DNA of 64,000 bases, taken from contig JAMLHI010000002.1 in assembly GCA_023957235.1 (NCBI GenBank), positions 201,836-265,835 of the forward strand, read 5' to 3'. The stretch comes from Chitinophagales bacterium (GTDB taxonomy: Bacteria > Bacteroidota > Bacteroidia > Chitinophagales > JADIYW01). The translations under genes were made by a program, and so were the position numbers. The first letter of the stretch is position 1, and each line of letters begins with the position of its first letter. This document shows, piece by piece, positions 38,040 through 44,711 of the stretch. The notes beneath the pieces are model-generated. The model ran no database searches, was not told the origin of the DNA, and saw nothing but the letters and a program-made list of their open reading frames with translations.

Positions 38040-38308
38040 ATTCTATTTTGTTTTGTTTATTAGCTAATCTACTACTTATTATTCTTACTTTTTTATCTCT
38101 AAAGGTAAAAATAGTAAATAATACTCTATCCAAGTTGCTCTTTCCTATACAAATATAACGTTTTTCTTTCAAACTATGTTTTTTTATCTTCTTTCATATA
38201 AAGCTCTTCGTCATAAAAAACACTTTCAGCTTCTGCATTAGACACTCCATGTTTATTGACACTTTTGTGTTTATTGCCATCATCCCATTCAAATTTTATC
38301 CTTTCCAT
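38020..38308 (-). pseudogene. brnT: BrnT-family toxin gene broken by a +1 frameshift
   Basis: The first frame (38308 down to 38174) encodes MERIKFEWDDGNKHKSVNKH, then GVSNAEAESVFYDEE, the conserved BrnT N-terminal half, and stops after 44 residues. Removing one A from a seven-A run near 38180 restores the frame, which continues with ERYICIG-like KRYICIGKSNLDRVLFTIFT and KKVRIISSRLANKQ, the typical BrnT C-terminal half, to a stop at 38020. The restored protein would have about 95 residues, normal for BrnT ribonucleases. The gene overlaps the upstream HTH gene (TGATG) and the downstream small gene. The frameshift may be a real inactivation or a sequencing error in a homopolymer. Confidence 0.85.
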
Positions 38309-38502
38309 CACCACTCACCGATTTTTTCCACTATTAAAGAAACTTGTTTAGGAGTGAATAGTCTGATTTTATTATAAATTTGAAATGTAAATAATCCATC
38401 TTCACCTATTAATCCAGCTCTATCTATCCATTCTTTCAATGTTTTTTTGGAGATACCATAAGCCTCTGCCATTTCTATTTTTGTCATTGCTCTAAATTCC
38501 AT
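38308..38502 (-). CDS. helix-turn-helix protein, provirus early operon
   Basis: This protein of 64 residues contains MTKIEMAEAYGISKKTLKEWIDRAGL, a clear helix-turn-helix with the recognition-helix pattern KKTLKEWI. The rest (YNKIRLFTPKQVSLIVEKIG) resembles the second part of small MerR/DUF4248-like proteins of Bacteroidota elements. It probably regulates provirus transcription. It lies 2 bp after the ATPase gene and overlaps brnT by one base. Confidence 0.75.
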   Translation of the reverse strand: MEFRAMTKIEMAEAYGISKKTLKEWIDRAGLIGEDGLFTFQIYNKIRLFTPKQVSLIVEKIGEW

Positions 38503-38504
38503 AT

Positions 38505-39047
38505 CTATAAATCTATTACTTCAAAATAATGAGGGTTTTTATGCTTACTGACTTTAGCATGTACCTCTTTAATTTCTTCCCAGTTGTAAAATTTATTGGT
38601 AGTATTAGGTAGTCTTTCTTTTGTTTTCATCACTACTAATTGATCCATGATACTACACAGGTAAACAGGTATCTGTTTAATAGCATGAAACATCACGATA
38701 ATATCTTGATTGTGCTGTTTACTATCTGAAAAAAGTTTGACTTGATCCTTTGACATAGAAAACGGCAAATATTTAAAAGCATCTTCTAGTATGATGTTTG
38801 CATTCCAAACACTCGTATTTACCTCTGTTAATATTTCATTGGTATCTCCTTGATAAATACGATAGATACCATTTTTCCAGTATTTCAGCTTATCTATTGT
38901 TACTACAGGATATTGTCTATATGATGGATGATCAAGGGTATCAACAATCAAAGTTTTTTTAGGAGCTTGATTTAATAACTGTAAAGCAAGTGTAGTTTTG
39001 CCACTGCCTTTACCTCCTACAATACAAATCACCTTGTTTAATCTCAT
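38505..39047 (-). CDS. P-loop ATPase, candidate genome-packaging ATPase
   Basis: This protein of 180 residues is a minimal P-loop NTPase. Walker A is GGKGSGKTTL at 11-20. A Walker B-like strand is ANIILEDAF (84-91) with an acidic Glu-Asp pair. MFHAIKQIPVYLCSIMDQLVVMKTKE is a plausible sensor/arginine-finger region. The size and motif spacing fit the FtsK/HerA-type packaging ATPases (A32-like) of tailless viruses such as PRD1 and PM2, or a Zot-like ATPase without membrane segment. It is not a terminase, since it lacks a nuclease domain. It lies in the early leftward operon rather than next to virion genes. Confidence 0.65.
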   Translation of the reverse strand: MRLNKVICIVGGKGSGKTTLALQLLNQAPKKTLIVDTLDHPSYRQYPVVTIDKLKYWKNGIYRIYQGDTNEILTEVNTSVWNANIILEDAFKYLPFSMSKDQVKLFSDSKQHNQDIIVMFHAIKQIPVYLCSIMDQLVVMKTKERLPNTTNKFYNWEEIKEVHAKVSKHKNPHYFEVIDL

Positions 39048-39048
39048 A

Positions 39049-39651
39049 CTAATCTACTATTACATCTAACACTCTAGGAAGCATCACATTAGCCATTGCC
39101 ATCATTAAGGCATAATTAGGAGGTAGTTGATAGCCTGGCATTTCTTTTAGAATTAATAACAAAGATTCTTCCAACTGTTCATATTCTGAATCTGTAAAAG
39201 GAAGATCATTGACTTTCTTCTTCACACGTTCTAAAATCCTGACTTTAGCTCTATCTGGTATTTCCAGATCATTAAAATCTCGAAGTCCATCTGCTACAGA
39301 TTGGCTCAATTCTTCAAACCGTTCTAAATCTTTGTCATTGCCTATTTTGCGCTTGAGTTTCCATTTATGTAGTGTGGTTAAGAGCATTTGTTGTAAGCTA
39401 TCAAACACACCTACATATAAACTAGCACTCGTTTCTACCGATAATACATTCCTATTTACAGGTTCTTCATCTGTAATAGGTTCAGATTTGTATTCTGGTA
39501 CAGGCTCAAAATCATCTTCTAAGCTAGTAGCATTATCGTTTATTGTATCAAAATCATCATCAGTATTGATTGTTTCTGATTTATATTCTGTTTGTCGGGC
39601 AAAATCTGTCATTAATCTTGCTCCGCTGTCGGATATTATGTTGTTGGTCAT
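39049..39651 (-). CDS. unknown provirus protein, acidic N-terminus and helical C-terminus
   Basis: This protein of 200 residues has an acidic, probably disordered first 80 residues (TINTDDDFDTINDNATSLED) followed by an alpha-helical region (about 85-200) without recognised motif. It ends 1 bp before the ATPase gene and begins within the end of the 92-residue coiled-coil gene (ATGA-type overlap). The conserved order suggests it works with the ATPase, for example as a packaging or replication adapter, but the sequence gives no proof. Confidence 0.65.
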   Translation of the reverse strand: MTNNIISDSGARLMTDFARQTEYKSETINTDDDFDTINDNATSLEDDFEPVPEYKSEPITDEEPVNRNVLSVETSASLYVGVFDSLQQMLLTTLHKWKLKRKIGNDKDLERFEELSQSVADGLRDFNDLEIPDRAKVRILERVKKKVNDLPFTDSEYEQLEESLLLILKEMPGYQLPPNYALMMAMANVMLPRVLDVIVD

Positions 39652-39926
39652 TCTGCGAAATGTTTATACTTATCAAATAGTGGAAGTATAGCTCCTAATC
39701 CAGTTAATTGATCATTCAATTTGCCACTAACTGCCAGTGGCAACAGTTTGCCAATACTTCTAGTCTCAAACTTGAAATTACCTTGTTCATCTAAAAAGCC
39801 TAAATCACTTATTATCTGTTTAATAGTGATAGCCATCAGCTTAATATCATTGCGCATATCTTCATTTTCAGAGCGCAACATAGCCAGTTCTTGATCCTTA
39901 TCCATTATCTGATTCATCTGTCCCAT
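39648..39926 (-). CDS. unknown coiled-coil provirus protein
   Basis: This protein of 92 residues begins MGQMNQIMDKDQELAMLRSE and has a predicted coiled coil over residues 8-40 (heptad pattern LAMLRSENEDMRNDIKLMAI). The second half is shorter and less charged. It overlaps the genes on both sides, so it belongs to the same translationally coupled operon. Function is unknown. Confidence 0.6.
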   Translation of the reverse strand: MGQMNQIMDKDQELAMLRSENEDMRNDIKLMAITIKQIISDLGFLDEQGNFKFETRSIGKLLPLAVSGKLNDQLTGLGAILPLFDKYKHFAE

Positions 39927-40170
39927 TGTCTGCTATAAATGATTGATAATAATCTTCATCTGGAGTAACAAAATCGTAACCATCCAAATATTCTTTGTTG
40001 ATGATAAAATGCATCATCTGTCTAAGCAAATCTGCAGTATCTCTACTATAGCCTTTCTCTTTGCGCCATTCTAACAGTTGATTAAAAATATAAATCTCTT
40101 CACTAGAGAGATTAGCAGCTACTATCTTTCTAGCCCTTTTCTTTTGCTGAACAAAATCTTGTATTATCAT
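39898..40170 (-). CDS. first gene of the leftward early operon, unknown
   Basis: This protein of 90 residues starts MIIQDFVQQKKRARKIVAAN. The basic N-terminus and helical middle (EEIYIFNQLLEWRKEKGYSR) suggest nucleic-acid binding, followed by an acidic tail. It sits directly downstream of the strong promoter at 40194-40224 and the heptamer array at 40279-40478. It may therefore bind or be controlled by that array, but no known initiator fold is visible. Confidence 0.6.
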   Translation of the reverse strand: MIIQDFVQQKKRARKIVAANLSSEEIYIFNQLLEWRKEKGYSRDTADLLRQMMHFIINKEYLDGYDFVTPDEDYYQSFIADNGTDESDNG

Positions 40171-40193
40171 GATAGATTTTATTTATTAATAAT

Positions 40194-40224
40194 CAAAACT
40201 AATAATTAATATCTATTAATCAAA
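40194..40224 (-). promoter_or_regulatory. promoter of the leftward early operon
   Basis: On the minus strand, a -33 TTTG (40221-40224) and a -7 TAGTTTTG (40194-40201) are separated by 19 bp. The predicted transcript starts about 18 bp before the first gene (start 40170). Confidence 0.65.
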
Positions 40225-40278
40225 GAAATTATTCATCAGAAAAAAAAATAAAAAAAGTGTTGAATACTGCTTTTTTCC

Positions 40279-40478
40279 TGTAACATCTGTAACACTTGTT
40301 ATAAACAATTGATTTGCAATAAATTAAAAAATATTTTTGCTGTTACAATTCCTGTATTTGGTGTAATTAACGCTTTTTTTGCTGTTACAAGATAATAAGT
40401 GTAACAGTTAATTACAGTTTTGTTACAGTTTTGTTACAGTATAAATTATTGATAATCAACTTTGTTACACTTGTTACA
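40279..40478. repeat. iteron-like array of nine TGTTACA/TGTAACA heptamers
   Basis: The 452-bp gap between 40170 and 40624 has no credible gene. Within 200 bp it holds nine copies of one heptamer: three as TGTAACA and six as its complement TGTTACA, several with 11-base periodicity (for example tandem TTTTGTTACAG). The surroundings are very AT-rich. This is typical of an origin with initiator-binding iterons or of a multi-site operator. The array lies between the leftward operon promoter and the toxin-operon terminator. Confidence 0.75.
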
Positions 40479-40539
40479 CCAAAAAACCACTATTAAGAGC
40501 ATTTTTTTAAAAAATTGAATATTTTGAAAAGAAAAAAGC

Positions 40540-40568
40540 AAAAAAAAGCCCGCAAAATTGCGAGCTTT
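40540..40568 (-). terminator. terminator of the RelE-type toxin operon
   Basis: An 11-bp stem with one mismatch (40545-40555 with 40558-40568), followed on the minus strand by T, 56 bp after the toxin stop. Confidence 0.8.
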
Positions 40569-40623
40569 ACAATATCCTTCATAGACTTCATAAAAAAATC
40601 TATAGTTTTTTTGGGTGGGAAAA

Positions 40624-40887
40624 TTAAGGGAAATATCTATAAACTTCTTTTCTGTGTAAAATACGACTGATAATAATCTTGTCATCTCTATAAAAGAAAC
40701 CTAATCTATAATCACCTACTCTTATGCGATATGCATCTTTGTAGGTTTTGAGTTTTTTCAAGTGTGTGAGGTCATTTAGCGTTTTAGCATCCATCATATT
40801 TAATACCAGTGCTTTGATATCAGCTTTGATATTTTTAGGTAGTTTCTTTACATCTTTATTTGCAGATGATTTGATTTCTACCAGCAT
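40624..40887 (-). CDS. RelE/ParE-superfamily toxin
   Basis: This protein of 87 residues has the RelE-fold pattern VEIKSSANKDVKKLPKNIKA, then LKTYKDAYRIRVGDYRLGFFYRDDKIIISRILHRKEVYRYF. The conserved YRIRVGDYRL strand and C-terminal RILHRKEVYR residues are those of mRNA-cleaving or gyrase-targeting toxins. It is encoded 2 bp after its antitoxin. In a provirus it would stabilise the lysogen or defend against other phages. Confidence 0.92.
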   Translation of the reverse strand: MLVEIKSSANKDVKKLPKNIKADIKALVLNMMDAKTLNDLTHLKKLKTYKDAYRIRVGDYRLGFFYRDDKIIISRILHRKEVYRYFP

Positions 40888-40889
40888 GA

Positions 40890-41090
40890 TTAGTCTTCCA
40901 GATTTTTAAAGAATGTACTTAATCGTACCGTTCTCTTATCCTTTTCACCTTCTTTCATAGCATTTACCATACCTATATCTTCTTTTTCTTCTGTAGTATA
41001 GACCTTGACTTTCAGACCGATTTTATCAGCATATTCTCTAATTAAAGATACTTTCTTTCTATTACTCGATGATATTACTATTGTTTCCAT
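40890..41090 (-). CDS. antitoxin of the RelE-type pair
   Basis: This protein of 66 residues has a small N-terminal alpha/beta segment (ETIVISSSNRKKVSLIREYADKIGLKV) and a charged C-terminal tail ending VRLSTFFKNLED, which probably wraps the toxin. It is first in the two-gene operon, the usual order. It should autoregulate through the palindromes upstream. Confidence 0.85.
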   Translation of the reverse strand: METIVISSSNRKKVSLIREYADKIGLKVKVYTTEEKEDIGMVNAMKEGEKDKRTVRLSTFFKNLED

Positions 41091-41114
41091 ACTGAATATT
41101 TAATTTTTCATTTA

Positions 41115-41169
41115 CAAATATAGCATTATTTCTCAAACTATACACATTATAATGTCTTATAATGCATTA
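41115..41169. promoter_or_regulatory. toxin-operon -7 element and two adjacent 10-bp palindromes
   Basis: TATATTTG on the minus strand (41115-41122) is a -7 element for the antitoxin gene. Two perfect palindromes follow: CATTATAATG (41145-41154) and TAATGCATTA (41160-41169). They sit in the only gap between leftward early genes and the rightward late operon, so they may be the antitoxin operator or a late-gene control site. The late promoter itself is unclear; CAAGTTTG at 41217-41224 is one mismatch from consensus. Confidence 0.5.
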
Positions 41170-41254
41170 ATCTAATTTATTGAAACTCAATAGATAATCA
41201 ATAAAAGTAATTAATGCAAGTTTGTAATATTAAATCATTTAAAAAATAAAAATC

Positions 41255-41416
41255 ATGTTCAAAAACATCAACTGGGGCTTGGTAATTATCCTATTTGTAG
41301 CAGGTATTGCTTCTGCTGTCATCGCCCAACTTTTAGTAAAGGAAACTTCTGATACAGATGGTTCTGTAAAAAGAACGCTATCTATTGGTAGTAAAAAAAG
41401 TAGTGCCACTGAATAA
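41255..41416 (+). CDS. small single-TM protein, first gene of the virion operon
   Basis: This protein of 53 residues has a TM helix at about 7-27 (WGLVIILFVAGIASAVIAQL) and a polar tail rich in Ser, Lys and Thr. Small single-span proteins of this kind are abundant in the inner membrane of PRD1- and PM2-type virions. It precedes the candidate major virion protein by 26 bp. No homologue is recognised. Confidence 0.75.
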   Translation: MFKNINWGLVIILFVAGIASAVIAQLLVKETSDTDGSVKRTLSIGSKKSSATE

Positions 41417-41442
41417 ATAATCATTATCTAAAAAGTAATAAA

Positions 41443-42216
41443 ATGAATAAATTAAAAAAATTACAAGCCATCGCCAATCATGAGTTAAGTAATTATGATG
41501 GTACACTGGATGAATTTGAACAATTTTCAGGTGGAAATTTGCAATTGGTAGATTTTGACGGAGGAGACACTTCTGGTACAGATTCTGCTGGCGCATTTCC
41601 ACAAGAAGTTCAACAAGTCAAAGCAGGTCGCAGACGTATGGTGCAATTTACCGTAGAAAATGCCAATGCAAGGGATTATGATTTCTATCTATCTGAAGGA
41701 TTGAATAGTGGTTTGATAGGTACCATTCTTGCGGATAATACTGCATTGGTTCCAGTCAATCAGCAATCTGCTGAAGTTATCAAAGTGAGAGGACTTCTTA
41801 AAGACATCAAGTATTTTAGAAATTTCTTTCGTGGCAACCCTACTAGAGTGTTAGGTTTTAAAGTGAGTGCTGATACCACTTCACAGATTGAAACCAATGT
41901 CAATATAGAGGTTCATTCACCGTTTCACAAGGCTTTGAAGTCCAGACAGATTGTTTTAGCTGACTATCAGAATGAAAACACCTTTAGAGATAAGGTGGTT
42001 ACTATTCCTGAACAGTTCCAGTTGGATGATATTACAGAGGTTCGTATGACTATTGCTGCCAATACTAAAATGACAGTAACGTTATACATCGGAGCAGTGT
42101 TGAGCACTTCTAAAGGCTTACATAAAATGGCTTTGGCATCTTCTGGAAACTTAGATTACAGTAGCTCAATGTTGAAAGATAAAGCTGCTGCATACGGATT
42201 GACTTTAGGTATATAG
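41443..42216 (+). CDS. candidate major capsid protein of the tailless provirus
   Basis: This protein of 257 residues has no TM segment or signal peptide. It is rich in beta-strand patterns separated by turns (FTVENANARDYDFYLSEG, TNVNIEVHSPF, DITEVRMTIAANTKMTVTLYIG), consistent with jelly-roll folding. It has clean codon use, is the first sizeable gene of the late operon, and is followed at once by a strong terminator, the pattern of a gene needed in the largest amounts. PM2's major capsid protein has a similar length. I see no sequence signature proving it, so the capsid role is inferred from position, size and composition. Confidence 0.6.
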   Translation: MNKLKKLQAIANHELSNYDGTLDEFEQFSGGNLQLVDFDGGDTSGTDSAGAFPQEVQQVKAGRRRMVQFTVENANARDYDFYLSEGLNSGLIGTILADNTALVPVNQQSAEVIKVRGLLKDIKYFRNFFRGNPTRVLGFKVSADTTSQIETNVNIEVHSPFHKALKSRQIVLADYQNENTFRDKVVTIPEQFQLDDITEVRMTIAANTKMTVTLYIGAVLSTSKGLHKMALASSGNLDYSSSMLKDKAAAYGLTLGI

Positions 42217-42252
42217 TGTTGTAGGTTTTTTTTAAATCAATATTCGTGTATT

Positions 42253-42285
42253 AGGCTCTCTCTCGCAGTAGTGAGAGCCTTTTTT
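42253..42285 (+). terminator. intrinsic terminator directly after the candidate capsid gene
   Basis: An 8-bp stem (42253-42260 with 42273-42280) and a T run. It would reduce transcription of the downstream virion genes relative to the first two genes. Confidence 0.85.
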
Positions 42286-42304
42286 AATCTAAAATCTAAA
42301 TAAA

Positions 42305-42850
42305 ATGAAAAATCAATTCGGCATCGTAATGTCTTACGTCTTCCAGCATGGAAGAAACGATATTATTCAACTTTTCAAGAGGCACAATCTACCGTTTGAG
42401 CCTACTCCTCAAGATGTAGTAAGAGGCATCAAAGTAAGAGGTATTCTCTTTCTTCATGATTTTGATGTGAATATTTTGCGCCCTTATGCTAAAAAGTATT
42501 TGTCAGAAATAGGACAATCTTCATTTTCCAATAATAATGGCGATGAATCTGGAGCGGCTCAATCACTTTCTTCTAGTGCCAAAAATCCAAACAGAGGTGC
42601 TAATATATTAGCAGGACTATCTGCTGCATTTAATATAGGGAATACTATAATGGGTACTGTTTCTACTATCAAAAATAGCAACAATCCTACTAATCAACAA
42701 GCTCCTACTCCCTATGTACCTTCTGTATCAGACGATCCAGGCACAAGCGCAAAAGCAAAAGATACAGATAAGACAAAGACTTACCTTATCATAGGTGGGG
42801 CATTGTCAGTATTGATTGTTGTCGCTTTCTTAATCATGAATAAAAAATAA
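42305..42850 (+). CDS. virion-operon protein with C-terminal TM anchor
   Basis: This protein of 181 residues has a small folded N-terminal domain (about 1-68; VRGIKVRGILFLHDFDVNIL), a Ser/Asn/Gly-rich middle with a weakly hydrophobic stretch (ANILAGLSAAFNIGNTIM), a Pro-rich linker and a C-terminal TM helix (about 158-177) followed by Asn-Lys-Lys. The product could be a minor membrane-linked capsid or vertex protein. It shares its general design with the product of 43216-43992. No family is recognised. Confidence 0.7.
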   Translation: MKNQFGIVMSYVFQHGRNDIIQLFKRHNLPFEPTPQDVVRGIKVRGILFLHDFDVNILRPYAKKYLSEIGQSSFSNNNGDESGAAQSLSSSAKNPNRGANILAGLSAAFNIGNTIMGTVSTIKNSNNPTNQQAPTPYVPSVSDDPGTSAKAKDTDKTKTYLIIGGALSVLIVVAFLIMNKK

Positions 42851-42853
42851 AAA

Positions 42854-43213
42854 ATGTCTGTTCTCAACAAAATATCATTTGTGGATTCTTTGCGTGGGGA
42901 TAATCCAGCGACTGTCAACAGACGTACAGGAGAGATGTATGTCAGTGCCAAAATTTGGAAACAAATGACACCTGATCAGAGATTGTTTATGATGCTTCAC
43001 GAAGAAGGACACGTCATTTTACAAACAACTAATGAGTTTGAAGCAGACAGATACGCATTTGAGCAATATATCCGCACTGGAAGATCTCTCAAACATCTGG
43101 TATCGGCTCTTACACATTTCTTAGATAGCACCAATCCTGAACACATCCAAAGAGCGCAGTCATTATTAGCAATGGCAATCAAGCATGATCGCTTAAACAA
43201 GAAAAAAAAATAA
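42854..43213 (+). CDS. small HExxH metallopeptidase-like virion-operon protein
   Basis: This protein of 119 residues has MMLHEEGHVIL at 46-56, i.e. HEEGH at 49-53, followed by NEFEADRYAFEQYI, which supplies the third ligand and the E-x-x-A-D-like pattern of gluzincin metallopeptidases (M48/M56 type). It has no TM or signal sequence. It lies 3 bp after the preceding gene and 2 bp before the next, so it is well inside the virion operon. It may process a virion protein or cleave cell-wall cross-links at entry or exit. Confidence 0.75.
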   Translation: MSVLNKISFVDSLRGDNPATVNRRTGEMYVSAKIWKQMTPDQRLFMMLHEEGHVILQTTNEFEADRYAFEQYIRTGRSLKHLVSALTHFLDSTNPEHIQRAQSLLAMAIKHDRLNKKKK

Positions 43214-43215
43214 CT

Positions 43216-43992
43216 ATGAGAACAATTAATCCTGAATTAGTAGATTATAGAGGACGAGGCAGACGTAAGTCAAGTTCTCATCATCCTCAAAACAGTAATC
43301 AATTATGCACCTCCAATAGAGGAGGAGCAGTAGGCGCAGCTATTGCTGAACGTATCTCTAAACTGTCTGAATCCAATCCTGATTTTTCCAATATGAGCGA
43401 AAGAAGAAAAGCCAAACTGGAACGTAAAAAAATAAAAGCTGAAGCAAAAGCTGAAAAAAAGACGATAAAGGCAGAAGGCAAAAGGGATAAAAAGACCAAT
43501 AATTCTTTAGCAAATTTAGAACTCGCTAAACAAGGTATCAATGCTAGAGCGCAATTGGCTAGTGGCATTCTGGGAGGTATGGCTAAAGTAGCAGGTGCAG
43601 TCGGAGGCTCTGTAGTCGGAGCGCAAGCAGTCAAAGCACTACCTTCTATATTAGGTAGCAAAGACAGTTCTACTTCTGATCAACTGGAAGAAGGTTTGAC
43701 ACCTAACCTTCCACAGTCAACCCTAGATATAGTCGGTCAATCAATCCCATTAGTCGGAGGAGCTTTATCCGCAAAAATGAATCAATCAGATCCTCTTGCT
43801 GATTCACCACAGATTCAACATACAGCAGATGGATACAATCAATCTGTAAGATATGCTACAACTGACCAGGATCAAGATAATACTACTAATCCAAAATCTG
43901 ACAGCTCCAAAAACAATAATCTGTTATATATAGGAGGTGCTATTGCAGTGATAGCCGTACTGGCAATTGTTTTTTTAAAAAGTAAAAAATAA
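43216..43992 (+). CDS. virion-operon protein with coiled coil and C-terminal TM anchor
   Basis: This protein of 258 residues has a basic N-terminus (LVDYRGRGRRKSSSHHPQNS), a Lys/Glu/Ala-rich coiled coil (about 50-105; KAEAKAEKKTIKAEGKRDKK), Ala/Gly-rich hydrophobic segments (about 118-142), a Ser/Asp-rich linker and a TM helix at about 236-254 ending KSKK. The basic N-terminus could contact DNA while the tail anchors it in a membrane, as in internal-membrane virions. No family is recognised. Confidence 0.7.
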   Translation: MRTINPELVDYRGRGRRKSSSHHPQNSNQLCTSNRGGAVGAAIAERISKLSESNPDFSNMSERRKAKLERKKIKAEAKAEKKTIKAEGKRDKKTNNSLANLELAKQGINARAQLASGILGGMAKVAGAVGGSVVGAQAVKALPSILGSKDSSTSDQLEEGLTPNLPQSTLDIVGQSIPLVGGALSAKMNQSDPLADSPQIQHTADGYNQSVRYATTDQDQDNTTNPKSDSSKNNNLLYIGGAIAVIAVLAIVFLKSKK

Positions 43993-43995
43993 AAG

Positions 43996-44526
43996 ATGAA
44001 TACAGCTACAGCAGGAATATTGAGCGAGTTCAAGAAGCCTATATCATTAGGTATAGGAGTACTATTGTTACTCTTAGTAGTCTTTGTGATAAGGTATATG
44101 AGAAAAGATAAAAGAGCCGCTAAAAAACAAGTCAAAGCAATGGAAGCAGAGCTGGAATTTCAGACACAAAAGGATAAATCAGTCTATTCCAAAGCCGCTG
44201 AAACTTTTGATATTACCTCAGAATCTGCTCGTATATGCGATCAAATAGCTCTGGCTATCAATGGATCATTTGGAGGTGGTATGTTGGGCAATGACAATGA
44301 AGATACAATCATCTTACAACTCAATCGCCTTGCTGGTCCAAAAACTATAAAGTGTGCCGATTTTTTTTATAAGAAATACTCCAGAAAGTCCAATCCTAAT
44401 ATTGCTTATGACAGTATAGCCACTCTCAACAGATTGGAGTGGGGCAAGGTTAAGGACAGTCTCAAAGAGAATCTTTTGGCACACGCTAGAATCAAAGGTG
44501 AACCGCATTTTGATATTTATTTCTAA
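43996..44526 (+). CDS. virion-operon protein with N-terminal TM and soluble helical domain
   Basis: This protein of 176 residues has a TM helix at about 17-35 (GIGVLLLLLVVFVIRYM), then a basic helix (KDKRAAKKQVKAMEAELEFQ) and a soluble domain (about 70-176; ESARICDQIALAINGSFGGG to the C-terminus). The topology is N-out or anchored with a long soluble tail. It is one of five consecutive genes here with a membrane segment. No family is recognised. Confidence 0.7.
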   Translation: MNTATAGILSEFKKPISLGIGVLLLLLVVFVIRYMRKDKRAAKKQVKAMEAELEFQTQKDKSVYSKAAETFDITSESARICDQIALAINGSFGGGMLGNDNEDTIILQLNRLAGPKTIKCADFFYKKYSRKSNPNIAYDSIATLNRLEWGKVKDSLKENLLAHARIKGEPHFDIYF

Positions 44527-44537
44527 AAAATTAAAAC

Positions 44538-44711
44538 ATGTCAGAAAAAAAAGTAAATACAGGACTGGGGCTTATTGATAATCTCCTCAATGAAGGAAGT
44601 ATTCCAGAAGTCAGAGTAACAATCACCAATGACACATACATCAAAATATCATTGACTATAGTCATTTGTGCAGCATTATTTTTCATGCTCCAAAAAATCA
44701 TTAAAAAATGA
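44538..44711 (+). CDS. small single-TM virion-operon protein
   Basis: This protein of 57 residues (start MSEKKVNTGLGLIDNLLNEG) has a C-terminal TM helix at about 34-52 and ends in KKIIKK. Its stop overlaps the start of the transglycosylase gene (ATGA at 44708-44711), which indicates coupled translation, so the frame is real despite its small size. Confidence 0.75.
   Translation: MSEKKVNTGLGLIDNLLNEGSIPEVRVTITNDTYIKISLTIVICAALFFMLQKIIKK

Noticed and set aside
38170-38190. Programmed frameshift in brnT
   Set aside because: The A run is not phased as a -1 slippery heptamer and the needed shift is +1, so an insertion mutation or sequencing error is more likely.
39209-39691. Rightward open frame of 160 residues
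   Set aside because: It is antisense to the coupled genes at 39049-39926, is Ser/Leu-rich in the manner of a shadow frame, and lies against the operon direction.
40279-40478. CRISPR array
   Set aside because: The repeated unit is only 7 bases, occurs in both orientations and has irregular spacing; no cas genes are present.
40446-40685. Leftward open frame of 79 residues spanning the heptamer array
   Set aside because: It begins inside the RelE-type toxin gene, crosses that operon's terminator and the repeat array, and has no coding-like composition.
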